Source of the DNA: Streptomyces lateritius
GTDB taxonomy: Bacteria; Actinomycetota; Actinomycetes; Streptomycetales; Streptomycetaceae
Direction of reading: 5' to 3'
Length of the DNA: 64,000 nucleotides
Assembly (NCBI RefSeq): GCF_014649715.1
Contig: NZ_BMTO01000001.1
Span: 394,904 to 458,903 of the forward strand
Shown: piece by piece, positions 1 through 9,900 of the stretch
How the letters are laid out: every line of letters begins with the position of its first letter
Numbering within the stretch: the stretch's first letter is position 1
The notes under the pieces: generated by a model
Seen by the model: the letters and a program-made list of their open reading frames with translations, nothing else
The model's database searches: none
Told to the model about the DNA's origin: nothing
Program-made: the position numbers and the translations under genes

Positions 1-1
1 C

Positions 2-493
2 TTCGAAGGTCAAACCGCGCAGACGGTCGAGGCGGGAATGGAGCTCCAGAAGTCGATCGGCAAGGAGGAGCTGCTGAAGCGGGCGGTCCTCGCCTCGGCG
101 CCCTACTCGGAGCGCGGCCTCGTCTACGCCGGCTTCTCTTTCGGTGCCTCGGTCGCGCAGACCCTCGCCCTCGGCGACGAGAAGGCGCGCGGGCTGCTGC
201 TGCTCCACGGCACCTCGGACATCGCCGAGAGCGCGTCGGTCGACGATCTTCCCGTCCAGCTGCACATCGCCGACCCGGACCCCTTCGAGTCGCACGACTG
301 GCTGACGTCCTGGTACCTGCGGATGGGGAAGGCGGGGGCCGACGTGGAGGTCTACCGCTACCCTGGCGCCGGCCACCTCTTCACCGACCCGGACCTGCCG
401 GACTGGGACGAGGCGGCCGCGGAGCGTACGTGGGCGATCGCCCTGGCGTTCCTCGAAAGCCTGGAAGACGCGGACAGGGACGCGGACGCGTGA
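2..493 (+). CDS. Dienelactone hydrolase family protein (5' partial)
   Basis: The 3' part of an alpha/beta-hydrolase; the open frame runs in from before the window, so the in-frame ATG at 38 is internal. The nucleophile elbow reads GFSFG (Ser as nucleophile, where classical dienelactone hydrolases use Cys). An acidic stretch (HIADPDPFE) and GAGHLFTDPDL supply the probable Asp and His of the triad. About 164 residues are visible; the family is usually near 200, so only the N-terminal strand and helix are missing. The substrate cannot be inferred. It converges on the metalloprotease at 584-1591, about 90 bp away, with no operon partner in view. Confidence 0.85.
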   Translation, partial: FEGQTAQTVEAGMELQKSIGKEELLKRAVLASAPYSERGLVYAGFSFGASVAQTLALGDEKARGLLLLHGTSDIAESASVDDLPVQLHIADPDPFESHDWLTSWYLRMGKAGADVEVYRYPGAGHLFTDPDLPDWDEAAAERTWAIALAFLESLEDADRDADA

Positions 494-583
494 GAGGGCG
501 CGGCGGGGGCTCTCCCGCCGCGCCCTCCCTCGAATGATCCGGATTCGGACGGATTCGTACGAACCGGTTCAGGCGGTCCGGAT

Positions 584-1591
584 TCAGCCGGCGCGGTACG
601 CGGTCCAGGCGTCGTTCATCCGCGTGACCTGGCCCACGGTGAACTGGGTCATGCACGCGTCGTAGGTGTAGTCCATGAAGTTCTTGATCGGGTCCACGCC
701 GGGCTTCGAGGCGCAGCTGTCACGCCCGACCGGGCACTCGTACGCCGGGCTCTTCTCGGCCGGCGTGTCGCTGACGTAGTCACCGTTTCCGTTGCAGCCG
801 CCCTGGAACGTGTGGTAAAGCCCCAGCCAGTGGCCGACCTCGTGGGTGGCGGTGTCACCCTCGTCGTAGTTGGTCGCGGTGCCGCCCGGCAGCGAGGAGT
901 CGAGGACGACGACACCGTCCATGGTCGGGTTGGAGTTGTACGACGACGGGAAGGTCGCCCAGCCGAGCAGGCCGCCGCTGAGGTTTGCGGTGTAGAAGTT
1001 CAGCGCGCCCGCGCCGCCCTTGCGGAGGGTCTGCTTCATCTGCTTCTCGGCGGTGGAGCCGGAGGCGAGGTTGTACCAGGACGCGTTGTCCGTGTAGTCG
1101 GTCGAGGCAAGGGTGAACTGGAAGTTGGTGTTCACATTGCCGGTGCCCTGGCCGCCGTAGGCCGCGTTCAGGACCGCCATCTGGTTGTTGATGTCGGTGG
1201 CGCTGAGCTTGCCCGTCGTGCCGCTGTGGATGACGTGGAAGTAGACCGGGATGTCGACCACGGCGGCGGTGGAGTTCATGCCGCTGAGGCGAGCCGACTC
1301 CAGTCTCTTCTTCAGGTCGGCGTCCATCGCCTTGGCCTGGGCGGCGGAGACCTCGTTGGGCTCGGCGGCGTGGGTGTCGGCGCCACGGGACTTACGCGCA
1401 CTGGAGTGGTCGTCGGCGTGGGCGTCCACGCCGTCCACGCACTCCTCGGCGGAGAGGCCGGCGGCGGAGACGGTGGGGACCGGGGCCGCCGACGGGGCGG
1501 AGAGCGGAGCCAGGGCCAGGGTTCCGGCCATGACCGCGGTGCCGAGCATACGACGTGACATACGCGGCGATATACGAACAAGAGCACGCAC
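584..1591 (-). CDS. Secreted M43-type zinc metalloprotease
   Basis: A predicted extracellular endopeptidase of the pappalysin/cytophagalysin (M43) type, 335 aa. The N-terminus has several Arg followed by a hydrophobic stretch (about residues 15-35) and Ala-rich cleavage options, a Sec or Tat-like signal. The zinc motif [11 protein letters not shown] lies at residues 250-260 and the Met-turn NFMDY follows near the C-terminus; both are characteristic of metzincin-like M43 enzymes. I chose GTG at 1591 because GAGGAG sits 6-7 nt upstream; an in-frame start exists further upstream but lacks a signal-compatible N-terminus. The protein fits a Streptomyces secreted hydrolase; its substrate is unknown. 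Confidence 0.88.
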   Translation of the reverse strand: MRALVRISPRMSRRMLGTAVMAGTLALAPLSAPSAAPVPTVSAAGLSAEECVDGVDAHADDHSSARKSRGADTHAAEPNEVSAAQAKAMDADLKKRLESARLSGMNSTAAVVDIPVYFHVIHSGTTGKLSATDINNQMAVLNAAYGGQGTGNVNTNFQFTLASTDYTDNASWYNLASGSTAEKQMKQTLRKGGAGALNFYTANLSGGLLGWATFPSSYNSNPTMDGVVVLDSSLPGGTATNYDEGDTATHEVGHWLGLYHTFQGGCNGNGDYVSDTPAEKSPAYECPVGRDSCASKPGVDPIKNFMDYTYDACMTQFTVGQVTRMNDAWTAYRAG

Positions 1592-1779
1592 AGGTGACTC
1601 CTCGCGGGGGGTTGTGGAGAGGCACTTCCTCGCCACCGCGGGGAGATTACGGGGCCATGTCAGACGTTGATGAGCATCGAACAAGCCCAATCATTCATGC
1701 GGCAAATCAGGGCATCGGGAAGAAAAACTTTCGCCCGTTCCGGAGTTTGAGACATGGACGTAACGAACGAACGGCCGAA

Positions 1780-1825
1780 GGCGGGTGGTGTGTCCGGATT
1801 AGGTCGTCCGAATTCACCACCCGCC
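1780..1825 (-). terminator. Hairpin downstream of phoD
   Basis: A perfect 11-bp inverted repeat (1780-1790 with 1815-1825) with a 24-nt loop, about 60 nt past the PhoD stop on the minus strand. The long loop and lack of a U-tract make termination plausible rather than sure. The surrounding 296-bp gap (1592-1887) is AT-richer than the genes and should hold the protease promoter; I recognise no other element. Confidence 0.4.
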
Positions 1826-1887
1826 GTGGGGATGTGATCTTCCGTTAACATGATGGATCATGGCCGAAAATCGACCATGAGGTCATG

Positions 1888-3537
1888 TCAGTGAACCGGC
1901 TGGTACACCCGCTCGACACGTTGCGTTCCCTCGAGCGTCCGGTACGAGCGTGCCCAGGCGGTCGTCGCGTCCGCCCTCGCCTTGTCGGAGACCGTGTAGT
2001 AGTCCATCTGCGAGCGCTCGGCGGTCACGTCGAGCACGCCGTAGCCGTGGTGGTCCATGTCGACCCACTTCACATGGCGGTTGGCGGCCTTGACCGCCCC
2101 CGCCGCCACCACCGAGACCGTGCCCGGCGCCACGCGGAGGATGTCGTCGAGGTTGTCCGAGCTCACCGACGTCACCACGAACTCGGTCGCCGCCGACCGG
2201 GACAGCGGGTACGTCGCCGCCTTCACCGGTACGTCGTTGGCCCAGGCCATGTGGATGTCGCCGGTGAGGAAGACGGTGTTCCGGACGGACCGCGCGGTCA
2301 GGTGCTCGAGCAGCTCCCTGCGGTCGTCCGTGTAGCCGTCCCACTGGTCGACGTTGACCGCCAGGCCCTCCTTCGGCAGGCCGAGCAACTCGGCCAGCGG
2401 GGCGAGCAGATGGGCCGGCAGGGCACCGAAGGCGACCGGCGAGATCATCACCGAGGTGCCGACCAGCTTCCAGGTCGCGTCGGAGCCCGCGAGGCCCGAC
2501 TTCAGCCAGTCCAGCTGTGCGCGGCCGGTGAGCGTACGCTCCGGGTCATCGACCGCGCCCTTGCCGATGCCCGCCTGCTGGGAGCGGAAGGAACGCAGGT
2601 CCAGCAGGTGCAGATCGGCCAGCTTGCCGAAGCGGAGCCTGCGGTAGACCGTGCCCTCGGTCGAGGCGCGGACGGGCATCCACTCGAAGTACGCCTGCTT
2701 GGCGGCGGCCACGCGGGCCGCCCACTCGCCCTCGGCGCCCGGGGTGTGGTTCTCCGCCCCGCCGGACCAGGCGTCGTTGGCGATCTCGTGGTCGTCCCAG
2801 ATCGCGATCACCGGGTGCGCGGCGTGCAGCGCCTGCAGATCGGGGTCCGTCTTGTACGTGCCGTGCCGGAGGCGGTAGTCGGCCAGCGAGACGATCTCGT
2901 GGCGCGGCTCGTGGGGCCGGACCGTGTACTCCGCCGCCGGGTAACCGCCGCTGGCGTACTCGTAGACGTAGTCGCCGAGGTGGAGGACGGCGTCGAGGTC
3001 CGCGCGGGCGGCGAGGTGACGGTAGGCGGAGAAGTAGCCCGACTCCCAGTTGGCGCAGGAGACGACACCGAAACGGACGCCGGGTGTGGCGGCGTCGGTG
3101 GCCGGGGTGGTGCGGGTGCGGCCCACGGGTGAGGCGGTGGCACCGGCCGTGAAGCGGAACCAGTGGGTGGTCGCGGGGCGCAGGCCCCGCACGTCCACCT
3201 TGACGGTGTGGTCCGACGCCGCCGTCGCGGTGGTGGTGCCGCGGGCGACGGTCCGGGTGAAGGCGCGGTCCTCGGCGATCTCCCAGGCGACCGCGACGTC
3301 GGCGCCTCTCCGGGAGCCGGGTACGGCGTCGGGAGTGGGGGTGACGCGCGTCCAGAGCAGGACGCCGTCGGGCAGCGGGTCGCCGGAGGCGACACCGTGG
3401 AGGAACGAGGGGGCCTCGGTGTCCGCGAGGGCGGGGGAGGCGGTGCCCACCAGCACCGGGGCGGCGACGGCCGTGGCGGCGGCTGCCTTCACGACCGTAC
3501 GGCGAGTGGGTGCTGAGGGTATGAGTCGACTGGTCAC
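1888..3537 (-). CDS. phoD: PhoD-type alkaline phosphatase, Tat-secreted
   Basis: Secreted phosphodiesterase/monoesterase (549 aa) that releases phosphate outside the cell. The N-terminus carries a twin-arginine signal TRRTVVK (residues 11-17), a hydrophobic segment and an ALA cleavage site near residue 38. A PhoD N-terminal beta-domain is followed by the metallophosphatase core: [39 protein letters not shown] and [13 protein letters not shown], which supply the metal ligands. Length and domain order match the family. It starts at GTG 3537. In Streptomyces phoD genes usually belong to the PhoRP regulon, but I could not find a convincing pair of PHO-box repeats upstream. It is transcribed alone between two hairpins. 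Confidence 0.93.
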   Translation of the reverse strand: MTSRLIPSAPTRRTVVKAAAATAVAAPVLVGTASPALADTEAPSFLHGVASGDPLPDGVLLWTRVTPTPDAVPGSRRGADVAVAWEIAEDRAFTRTVARGTTTATAASDHTVKVDVRGLRPATTHWFRFTAGATASPVGRTRTTPATDAATPGVRFGVVSCANWESGYFSAYRHLAARADLDAVLHLGDYVYEYASGGYPAAEYTVRPHEPRHEIVSLADYRLRHGTYKTDPDLQALHAAHPVIAIWDDHEIANDAWSGGAENHTPGAEGEWAARVAAAKQAYFEWMPVRASTEGTVYRRLRFGKLADLHLLDLRSFRSQQAGIGKGAVDDPERTLTGRAQLDWLKSGLAGSDATWKLVGTSVMISPVAFGALPAHLLAPLAELLGLPKEGLAVNVDQWDGYTDDRRELLEHLTARSVRNTVFLTGDIHMAWANDVPVKAATYPLSRSAATEFVVTSVSSDNLDDILRVAPGTVSVVAAGAVKAANRHVKWVDMDHHGYGVLDVTAERSQMDYYTVSDKARADATTAWARSYRTLEGTQRVERVYQPVH

Positions 3538-3615
3538 GGGCAGTCAGATTACTGATCAGTATGCCCAACGGGCAGGCGAAATCCGGAAAGTTCGCCCAGC
3601 CGTCGACCGGCCGTC

Positions 3616-3653
3616 GTGAGCCCGCCGGCGCGGTCGGGCGCCGGCGGGCTCAC
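3616..3653 (-). terminator. Terminator-like hairpin after the DsbA-like gene
   Basis: Perfect 16-bp GC-rich stem (3616-3631 with 3638-3653) and 6-nt loop, between the phoD promoter region and the 3' end of the minus-strand DsbA-like gene. It probably terminates transcription coming from 3750-5333. There is no T-tract, as is common in Streptomyces. Confidence 0.6.
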
Positions 3654-3668
3654 GGGAGGGGCGGGCTG

Positions 3669-3733
3669 GGTCGTGTCCGTGAAGTCCCGCGCCCTGCCCT
3701 GCGGGCAGACGGCGCTACTTTCCGGACACGACC
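3669..3733. repeat. 65-bp element with 11-bp terminal inverted repeats
   Basis: Begins with GGTCGTGTCCG (3669-3679) and ends with its exact reverse complement (3723-3733). Inside is a 6-bp-stem hairpin (3694-3708). Its right two-thirds (3691-3734) recur with one substitution at 15055-15098. It lies just past the stop of the DsbA-like gene and may be a MITE-like remnant or a mobile terminator. No coding potential. Confidence 0.7.
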
Positions 3734-3749
3734 TCCCGAGACAGAACAC

Positions 3750-4565
3750 CTAGCCCTTGAGAGCCGGGGTGATGGCGGCGTTGAACTGCTCCACCGACAT
3801 CGGGGGGCTGTCGCTGCCCTGGGCGGTCAGCGTCTTGCCGTCCATCTTCAGCGTGGGCGTGCCCTTCACCCCGCTCGCGTCGAACGCCGCCGACATCTTC
3901 ATCGCCCAGGCGTCGAAGGTGCCGTTCTCCACGTTCTTCTTGAACGCCGCGTTGCCCTTCAGCGCCGGGACCGAGTCCGCGACCTCCAGCAGGTAGGCGT
4001 CCTTGGCGAACTTGTCCTGGCTCTCCTCCGGGTGGAACTGCGGGGAGTAGAGCGCCGCCTTGTACTTCATGAACGCCTCGGGGCTCACGTCGAGCGCCGC
4101 GCCCAGGGCGGACAGGGCGTTCTTCGACCCCTCGCCCTGCGTGGCGTTGTCGATGAACGTCGCACCGACGTACTTGACCTTGTACTTGCCGGCCTCGACG
4201 TCCTTCTCGACCGTCGCGCCGACCTGCTGCTCGAACGTCGCGCAGACCGGGCAGCGCGAGTCCTCGTACAGCTCCAGCGTCTTCTTCGCGATCGGCTTGC
4301 CGATGACGACCGTCGTGCCGTTCGTGCCCGTGGTGTTCTTGGGCGCGGTGACCTTCGACTCCTTGGCCATCGCCTCCCAGTGGGACGGCTTGTTCGCCTG
4401 GACGACGGCGTAGCCGATGCCGCCGGCGACCGCCAGGACGGCGACGGCCGAGACACCGACGATCACCTGGCGGCGCGTCTTCTCCTTCTTGGCCTGGCGC
4501 TCGCGCTCGATGCGCAGCCGCTCGCGGGCGGCCGCCTTGTTGGCCTGGCTGTTGCGTGCACTCAT
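3750..4565 (-). CDS. Membrane-anchored DsbA-like thiol-disulfide protein
   Basis: A 271-aa thioredoxin-fold protein predicted to act outside the membrane in disulfide exchange. It has a charged cytoplasmic N-terminus (residues 1-32, rich in Arg, Lys and Glu), one transmembrane helix (about 33-55) and an extracytoplasmic domain with the dithiol motif CPVC at 105-108. It is a paralogue of the protein at 35747-36568: same anchor architecture and spacing, but CPVC instead of CPAC. GGAGA lies 8 nt before ATG 4565. The membrane protein encoded at 4647-5333, upstream on the same strand, probably shares its transcript (81-bp gap). A partner redox protein (DsbD/VKOR type) is not visible nearby. Confidence 0.85.
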   Translation of the reverse strand: MSARNSQANKAAARERLRIERERQAKKEKTRRQVIVGVSAVAVLAVAGGIGYAVVQANKPSHWEAMAKESKVTAPKNTTGTNGTTVVIGKPIAKKTLELYEDSRCPVCATFEQQVGATVEKDVEAGKYKVKYVGATFIDNATQGEGSKNALSALGAALDVSPEAFMKYKAALYSPQFHPEESQDKFAKDAYLLEVADSVPALKGNAAFKKNVENGTFDAWAMKMSAAFDASGVKGTPTLKMDGKTLTAQGSDSPPMSVEQFNAAITPALKG

Positions 4566-4646
4566 GGTCGTGATCTCCGTGGGACGTACCGACGCGTCGG
4601 GCGTCGGAAGACTCTGAAAGGGCAGGAAAGGGAGCAGCTGCGCTGC

Positions 4647-5333
4647 TCAGGCGAGGGCGAAGCCCGAGCGCGGCGGTCCCCGCCGTCCGACGGAGTGCAC
4701 GAGGAGGCGGGTAAGGGCCGGGCGCGGCCGGCCCGAGGGGCACCCACCGCGCCCGCGCGCCGGTCGTGGGACGCCGAGGAGCGCGGCCACCAGCAGCAGT
4801 GGCCGGAAGGTGAGCGCGGCCACCGCGCCGATCAGCCGGGCGAGGGCCCGCTCGCCGTGGCGCAGCCAGGCCGCCGCGAACAGCCCCACCGACACATGGG
4901 CCGCGAGCAGCAGCCACGGCAGGGCCGGGTCGGGGGAGTTCAGGAGAGCAGCCGCGCTCCCGTTCTCGGGGACGACCACCCCCGGCAGCGGGGCGCCGAC
5001 CGAACCGCCGCACAGCACGTCCACGCCCACCGAGCGCAGCGAGCCGGCGACCGGGCCGCCGGACGCTCCGTAACAGACCGTCTGACCGGTGGTGAAGACC
5101 GTGTCGGCCGCCAGCTCCAACGGCACGAGCAGCCCGGCGATCGGGCCGAAGCCGCGCTCGCGGCCGGCCAGCGCGTACGCCACGGCGAACACGCCGGCCG
5201 AGAGCAGCCCCACGGTCAGCAGGGGCAGCGGCACCTGGGAGAGCAGCACATGGGAGCCGGCGGACAGCGTCACGACCAGTGCCGTGAAGAGCGCCGCCCG
5301 CAGCCCCCTGAGCCGCGTCCCTGATATGTCCAT
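4647..5333 (-). CDS. Conserved hypothetical multi-pass membrane protein
   Basis: A 228-aa protein I cannot assign to a function. Hydrophobic segments near residues 11-32, 36-55, 63-82, 135-155 and 163-182 suggest four or five membrane helices. The last 45 residues are basic, Arg/Pro/Gly-rich and probably cytoplasmic. Two cysteines (QTVCYG and VLCGG) fall in the loop between helices 3 and 4 and could be a disulfide pair, which would fit the thiol-disulfide gene downstream; this is inference. The region before ATG 5333 lacks a clear ribosome-binding site, so a leaderless transcript or a different start is possible. Confidence 0.6.
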   Translation of the reverse strand: MDISGTRLRGLRAALFTALVVTLSAGSHVLLSQVPLPLLTVGLLSAGVFAVAYALAGRERGFGPIAGLLVPLELAADTVFTTGQTVCYGASGGPVAGSLRSVGVDVLCGGSVGAPLPGVVVPENGSAAALLNSPDPALPWLLLAAHVSVGLFAAAWLRHGERALARLIGAVAALTFRPLLLVAALLGVPRPARGRGGCPSGRPRPALTRLLVHSVGRRGPPRSGFALA

Positions 5334-5382
5334 CGCGCTGGAGAGTGTGCCATGCCTTCCTGTAAGACCCCCCTAAGGGGAG

Positions 5383-5414
5383 CCTGCGGCCGTCCTGGAC
5401 GGGCCTCCCGCAGG
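5383..5414 (-). terminator. Nested hairpin after the DUF2252 gene
   Basis: Outer arms 5383-5389 and 5408-5414 (7 bp) enclose a second hairpin of CCGTCC with GGACGG, just past the stop at 5422. It is a probable factor-independent terminator for the minus-strand DUF2252 gene. Confidence 0.5.
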
Positions 5415-5421
5415 TCCGGGA

Positions 5422-6747
5422 CTACAGACCCGGGATCCGCCCGTTGCGGAAGAGGTCGACGAAGATCTGGTGGTCGGCACGCGCGCGTGCGCCGTACGTG
5501 TGGGCGAAGTCCACGAGCAGCTCCGCGAAACCCTCCTCGTCGGCGGCGATGGCCGCGTCGATGGCCCGCTCGGTCGAGAACGGCACCAGGGAGTGGCCGC
5601 TGGAGTCGTCCGCCGCCGCGTGCATCGTCGCCGTCGCCCGGCCGAGGTCGGCCACGGTCGCCGCGATCTCCTCCGGGTCGTCGATGTCGGACCAGTCCAG
5701 GTCCACGGCGTAGGGCGAGACCTCCGCGACCAGCTGCCCCGAACCGTCCAGCTCCGTCCAGCCCAGCCACGGGTCCGCGTGCGCCTGGAGCGCCCGCTGG
5801 GAGATGACCGTGCGGTGCCCCTCGTGCTGGAAGTACTCCCGTACCGCCGCGTCCGTCACATGACGCGAGACCGCCGGGGTCTGCGCCTGCTTCATGTAGA
5901 TCACGACGTCGTTCTCCAGGGCGTCGCTGTTGCCCTCCAGGAGGATGTTGTACGAGGGGAGGCCGGCCGAGCCGATACCGATGCCGCGCCGTCCGACGAC
6001 GTCCTTGACCCGGTACGAGTCCGGGCGGGTCAGGCTGGACTCCGGCAGCGTCTCCAGATAGCCGTCGAAGGCCGCCAGGACCTTGTAGCGGCTGGCCGCG
6101 TCCAGCTCGATGGAGCCGCCGCCCGAGGAGAACCGGCGCTCGAAGTCACGGATCTCGGTCATCGAGTCCAGCAGCCCGAAGCGGGTCAGGGAGCGGGCGT
6201 CGCGCAGGGTGTCCAGGAGCGGGCCCTCGGCGGTGTCGAGCGTGAAGGGCGGCACTTCTTCGTTCTTGGCACCGGTCGCCAGGGCGTGGATCCGCTCGCG
6301 GTAGGCGGCGGCGTAGATCCGCACCAGCTCCGTGATCTGCTCGTCGCTGAGCGCCTTGGTGTAGCCGATGAGCGCAAGCGACGCCGAGAGACGCTTGAGG
6401 TCCCATGTGAAGGGGCCGACGTAGGCCTCGTCGAAGTCGTTGACGTTGAAGATCAGCCGTCCGGTGGCATCCATGTACGTGCCGAAGTTCTCGGCGTGCA
6501 GGTCGCCGTGGATCCACACCCGGCCGGTCCGCTCGTCCAGGTACGGACCGCCGTGCCGCTCCTGCTCCAGGTCGGCGTAGAACAGGGACGCCGTGCCGCG
6601 GTAGAAGGCGAAGGCGGAACCGGCCATCTTCCGGAACTTCACACGGAAGGCGGCCGGGTCGGCGGCAAGGAGTTCACCGAAAGCGGTGTCGAAGACGGCG
6701 AGGATGTGCTCACCGCGCTGCTCGGCGGTGGGCTGCGGGACCGACAT
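5422..6747 (-). CDS. DUF2252 (kinase-fold) protein
   Basis: A 441-aa member of DUF2252, a family related to aminoglycoside-phosphotransferase/kinase folds with no settled substrate. Kinase-like motifs are visible: the catalytic loop HGDLHAENFG (about residue 100) and the following metal-binding-type NVNDFDEAYVGPFTWDL. A later VGRRGIGIGSAGLPSYNIL segment is typical of the family. I start at ATG 6747, with GGAGG 9 nt upstream, instead of an upstream in-frame start that would overlap the dnaE promoter. It is divergent from dnaE across about 180 bp. The function is unknown; phosphorylation of a small molecule is a guess from fold only. Confidence 0.82.
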   Translation of the reverse strand: MSVPQPTAEQRGEHILAVFDTAFGELLAADPAAFRVKFRKMAGSAFAFYRGTASLFYADLEQERHGGPYLDERTGRVWIHGDLHAENFGTYMDATGRLIFNVNDFDEAYVGPFTWDLKRLSASLALIGYTKALSDEQITELVRIYAAAYRERIHALATGAKNEEVPPFTLDTAEGPLLDTLRDARSLTRFGLLDSMTEIRDFERRFSSGGGSIELDAASRYKVLAAFDGYLETLPESSLTRPDSYRVKDVVGRRGIGIGSAGLPSYNILLEGNSDALENDVVIYMKQAQTPAVSRHVTDAAVREYFQHEGHRTVISQRALQAHADPWLGWTELDGSGQLVAEVSPYAVDLDWSDIDDPEEIAATVADLGRATATMHAAADDSSGHSLVPFSTERAIDAAIAADEEGFAELLVDFAHTYGARARADHQIFVDLFRNGRIPGL

Positions 6748-6925
6748 CGGTGGGTGCCTCCTGGTGCGGGCTGTGGCGCAAAATGGTGCATGACAAAAGG
6801 GACGCGTGTTCCGTCTCTCCCAACGCGCGACGGTACCCCCGAGTGCCCCGCGACTGTCAGTGGAGAGTCGTAGACTTCCACGCTGTCCCCCCAGAAGAAG
6901 ACGCAGCCTTCGGAGGCTCCCCACC

Positions 6926-9900
6926 GTGACCAAGCCGCCCTTCACGCACCTCCACGTCCACACCCAGTACTCGCTGCTGGACGGTGCCGCGCGGCTCAAG
7001 GACATGTTCGAGGCGTGCAACGAAATGGGCATGACCCACATCGCCATGTCCGACCACGGCAACCTCCACGGGGCGTACGACTTCTTCCACTCCGCGAAGA
7101 AGGCCGGTGTGACGCCGATCATCGGCATCGAGGCGTACGTCGCCCCGGAGTCCCGGCGCAACAAGCGGAAGATCCAGTGGGGACAGCCGCACCAGAAGAA
7201 GGACGACGTCTCCGGTTCCGGTGGCTACACCCACAAGACGATCTGGGCGGCGAACTCGACCGGACTGCACAACCTCTTCCGGCTCTCCTCCGACGCCTAC
7301 GCCGAGGGCTGGCTCCAGAAGTGGCCCCGGATGGACAAGGAGACCATCTCCCAGTGGTCCGAGGGCCTGATCGCCTCCACCGGCTGCCCCTCCGGCGAGC
7401 TGCAGACCCGGCTGCGCCTCGGCCAGTTCGACGAGGCCCTGAAGTCCGCTTCCGAATACCAGGACATCTTCGGCAAGGACCGGTACTTCCTGGAGCTCAT
7501 GGACCACGGCATCGAGATCGAGCGCCGGGTCCGCGACGGGCTCCTGGAGATCGGCCGGAAGCTCGGCATCCCGCCGCTGGTCACCAACGACTCCCACTAC
7601 ACGTACGCGCACGAGGCCGGCGCCCATGACGCGCTGCTGTGCATCCAGACCGGCAAGAACCTCTCCGACCCGGACCGCTTCAAGTTCGACGGCACCGGCT
7701 ACTACCTGAAGTCGACGGACGAGATGTACGCCATCGACTCCTCCGACGCCTGGCAGGAGGGCTGCGCCAACACGCTCCTGGTCGCCGAGCAGATCGACAC
7801 CACCGGCATGTTCGAGGCCAAGAACCTCATGCCGAAGTTCGACATCCCCGAGGGCTACACCGAGGTCACCTGGTTCCGCGAGGAGGTCCGCCGCGGCATG
7901 GAGCGGCGCTTCCCGGGCGGCGTCCCCGAGGACCGCCAGAAGCAGGCCGAGTACGAGATGGACGTCATCATCTCGATGGGCTTCCCCGGCTACTTCCTCG
8001 TCGTCGCCGACTTCATCATGTGGGCCAAGAAGCAGGGCATCGCCGTCGGCCCAGGCCGAGGCTCCGCGGCCGGCTCGATCGTCGCGTACGCCATGGGCAT
8101 CACCGACCTCGACCCGATCCCGCACGGACTGATCTTCGAGCGCTTCCTCAACCCCGAGCGCGTCTCCATGCCCGATGTCGACATCGACTTCGACGAGCGT
8201 CGGCGCGTCGAGGTGATCCGGTACGTGACGGAGAAGTACGGCTCCGACAAGGTCGCCATGATCGGCACGTACGGAAAGATCAAGGCGAAGAACGCGATCA
8301 AGGACTCCGCCCGTGTCCTCGGCTACCCGTACGCCATGGGCGACCGGCTGACCAAGGCCATGCCCGCCGACGTCCTCGGCAAGGGCATCGACCTCAACGG
8401 CATCACCGACCCCTCGCACCCGCGCTACGGCGAGGCGGGCGAGATCCGGGCGATGTACGAGAACGAGCCGGACGTGAAGAAGGTCATCGACACCGCCCGG
8501 GGCGTCGAGGGCCTGGTCCGGCAGATGGGTGTGCACGCGGCCGGCGTGATCATGTCCAGCGAGCCCATCGTCGACCACGCCCCGATCTGGGTGCGGCACA
8601 CCGACGGCGTCACCATCACGCAGTGGGACTACCCGCAGTGCGAGTCGCTCGGCCTGCTCAAGATGGACTTCCTGGGCCTGCGGAACCTGACCATCATGGA
8701 CGACGCCGTCAAGATGGTGAAGGCCAACAAGGGCATCGACCTCGACCTGCTGGCGCTGCCGCTGGACGACCCCAAGACCTTCGAACTGCTCCAGCGCGGT
8801 GAGACCCTCGGCGTCTTCCAGTTCGACGGCGGACCCATGCGCTCGCTGCTGCGGCTGATGAAGCCCGACAACTTCGAAGACATCTCCGCCGTGTCCGCCC
8901 TGTACCGGCCGGGCCCGATGGGCATGAACTCGCACACGAACTACGCCCTGCGCAAGAACAAGCAGCAGGAGATCACCCCGATCCACCCGGAGCTGGAGGA
9001 GCCGCTCCGGGAGGTCCTCGGCGTCACCTACGGCCTCATCGTGTACCAGGAGCAGGTGCAGAAGGCGGCCCAGATCATCGCCGGGTACTCCCTCGGCGAG
9101 GCCGACATCCTGCGCCGCGTGATGGGCAAGAAGAAGCCCGAGGAGCTGGCGAAGAACTTCACCATCTTCCAGGCCGGTGCCAAGAAGAACGGCTACAGCG
9201 ACGAGGCGATCCAAGCGCTCTGGGACGTCCTGGTCCCCTTCGCCGGCTACGCCTTCAACAAGGCGCACTCCGCCGCGTACGGACTGGTCTCCTACTGGAC
9301 CGCCTACCTCAAGGCCAACCACCCCGCCGAGTACATGGCGGGGCTGCTCACCTCGGTCAAGGACGACAAGGACAAGTCCGCGGTCTACCTCAACGAGTGC
9401 CGCCGCATGGGCATCAAGGTCCTGCCGCCCAATGTGAACGAGTCCGAGTCGAACTTCGCCGCCCAGGGCGACGACGTGATCCTCTTCGGCCTCTCCGCCG
9501 TCCGGAACGTCGGCACCAACGTCGTCGAGTCGATCATCAAGACGCGCAAGGCGAAGGGGAAGTACTCCTCCTTCCCCGACTTCCTCGACAAGGTCGAGGC
9601 GGTCGTCTGCAACAAGCGGACCGTGGAGTCGCTGATCAAGGCCGGTGCCTTCGACGAGATGGGCCACACCCGCAAGGGGCTCGTCGCGCACCACGAGCCG
9701 ATGATCGACAACGTGGTGGCGGTCAAGCGCAAGGAGGCCGAGGGACAGTTCGACCTCTTCGGCGGCATGAGCGACGAGGCGAGCGACGAGCCGGGCTTCG
9801 GCCTCGACGTCGAGTTCTCCGATGTCGAGTGGGAGAAGTCCTACCTGCTCGCCCAGGAGCGCGAGATGCTCGGCCTCTACGTCTCCGACCACCCGCTCTT

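Noticed and set aside
3538..3615. PHO boxes upstream of phoD
   Set aside because: I looked for spaced GTTCACC-like repeats on both strands and saw no convincing pair.
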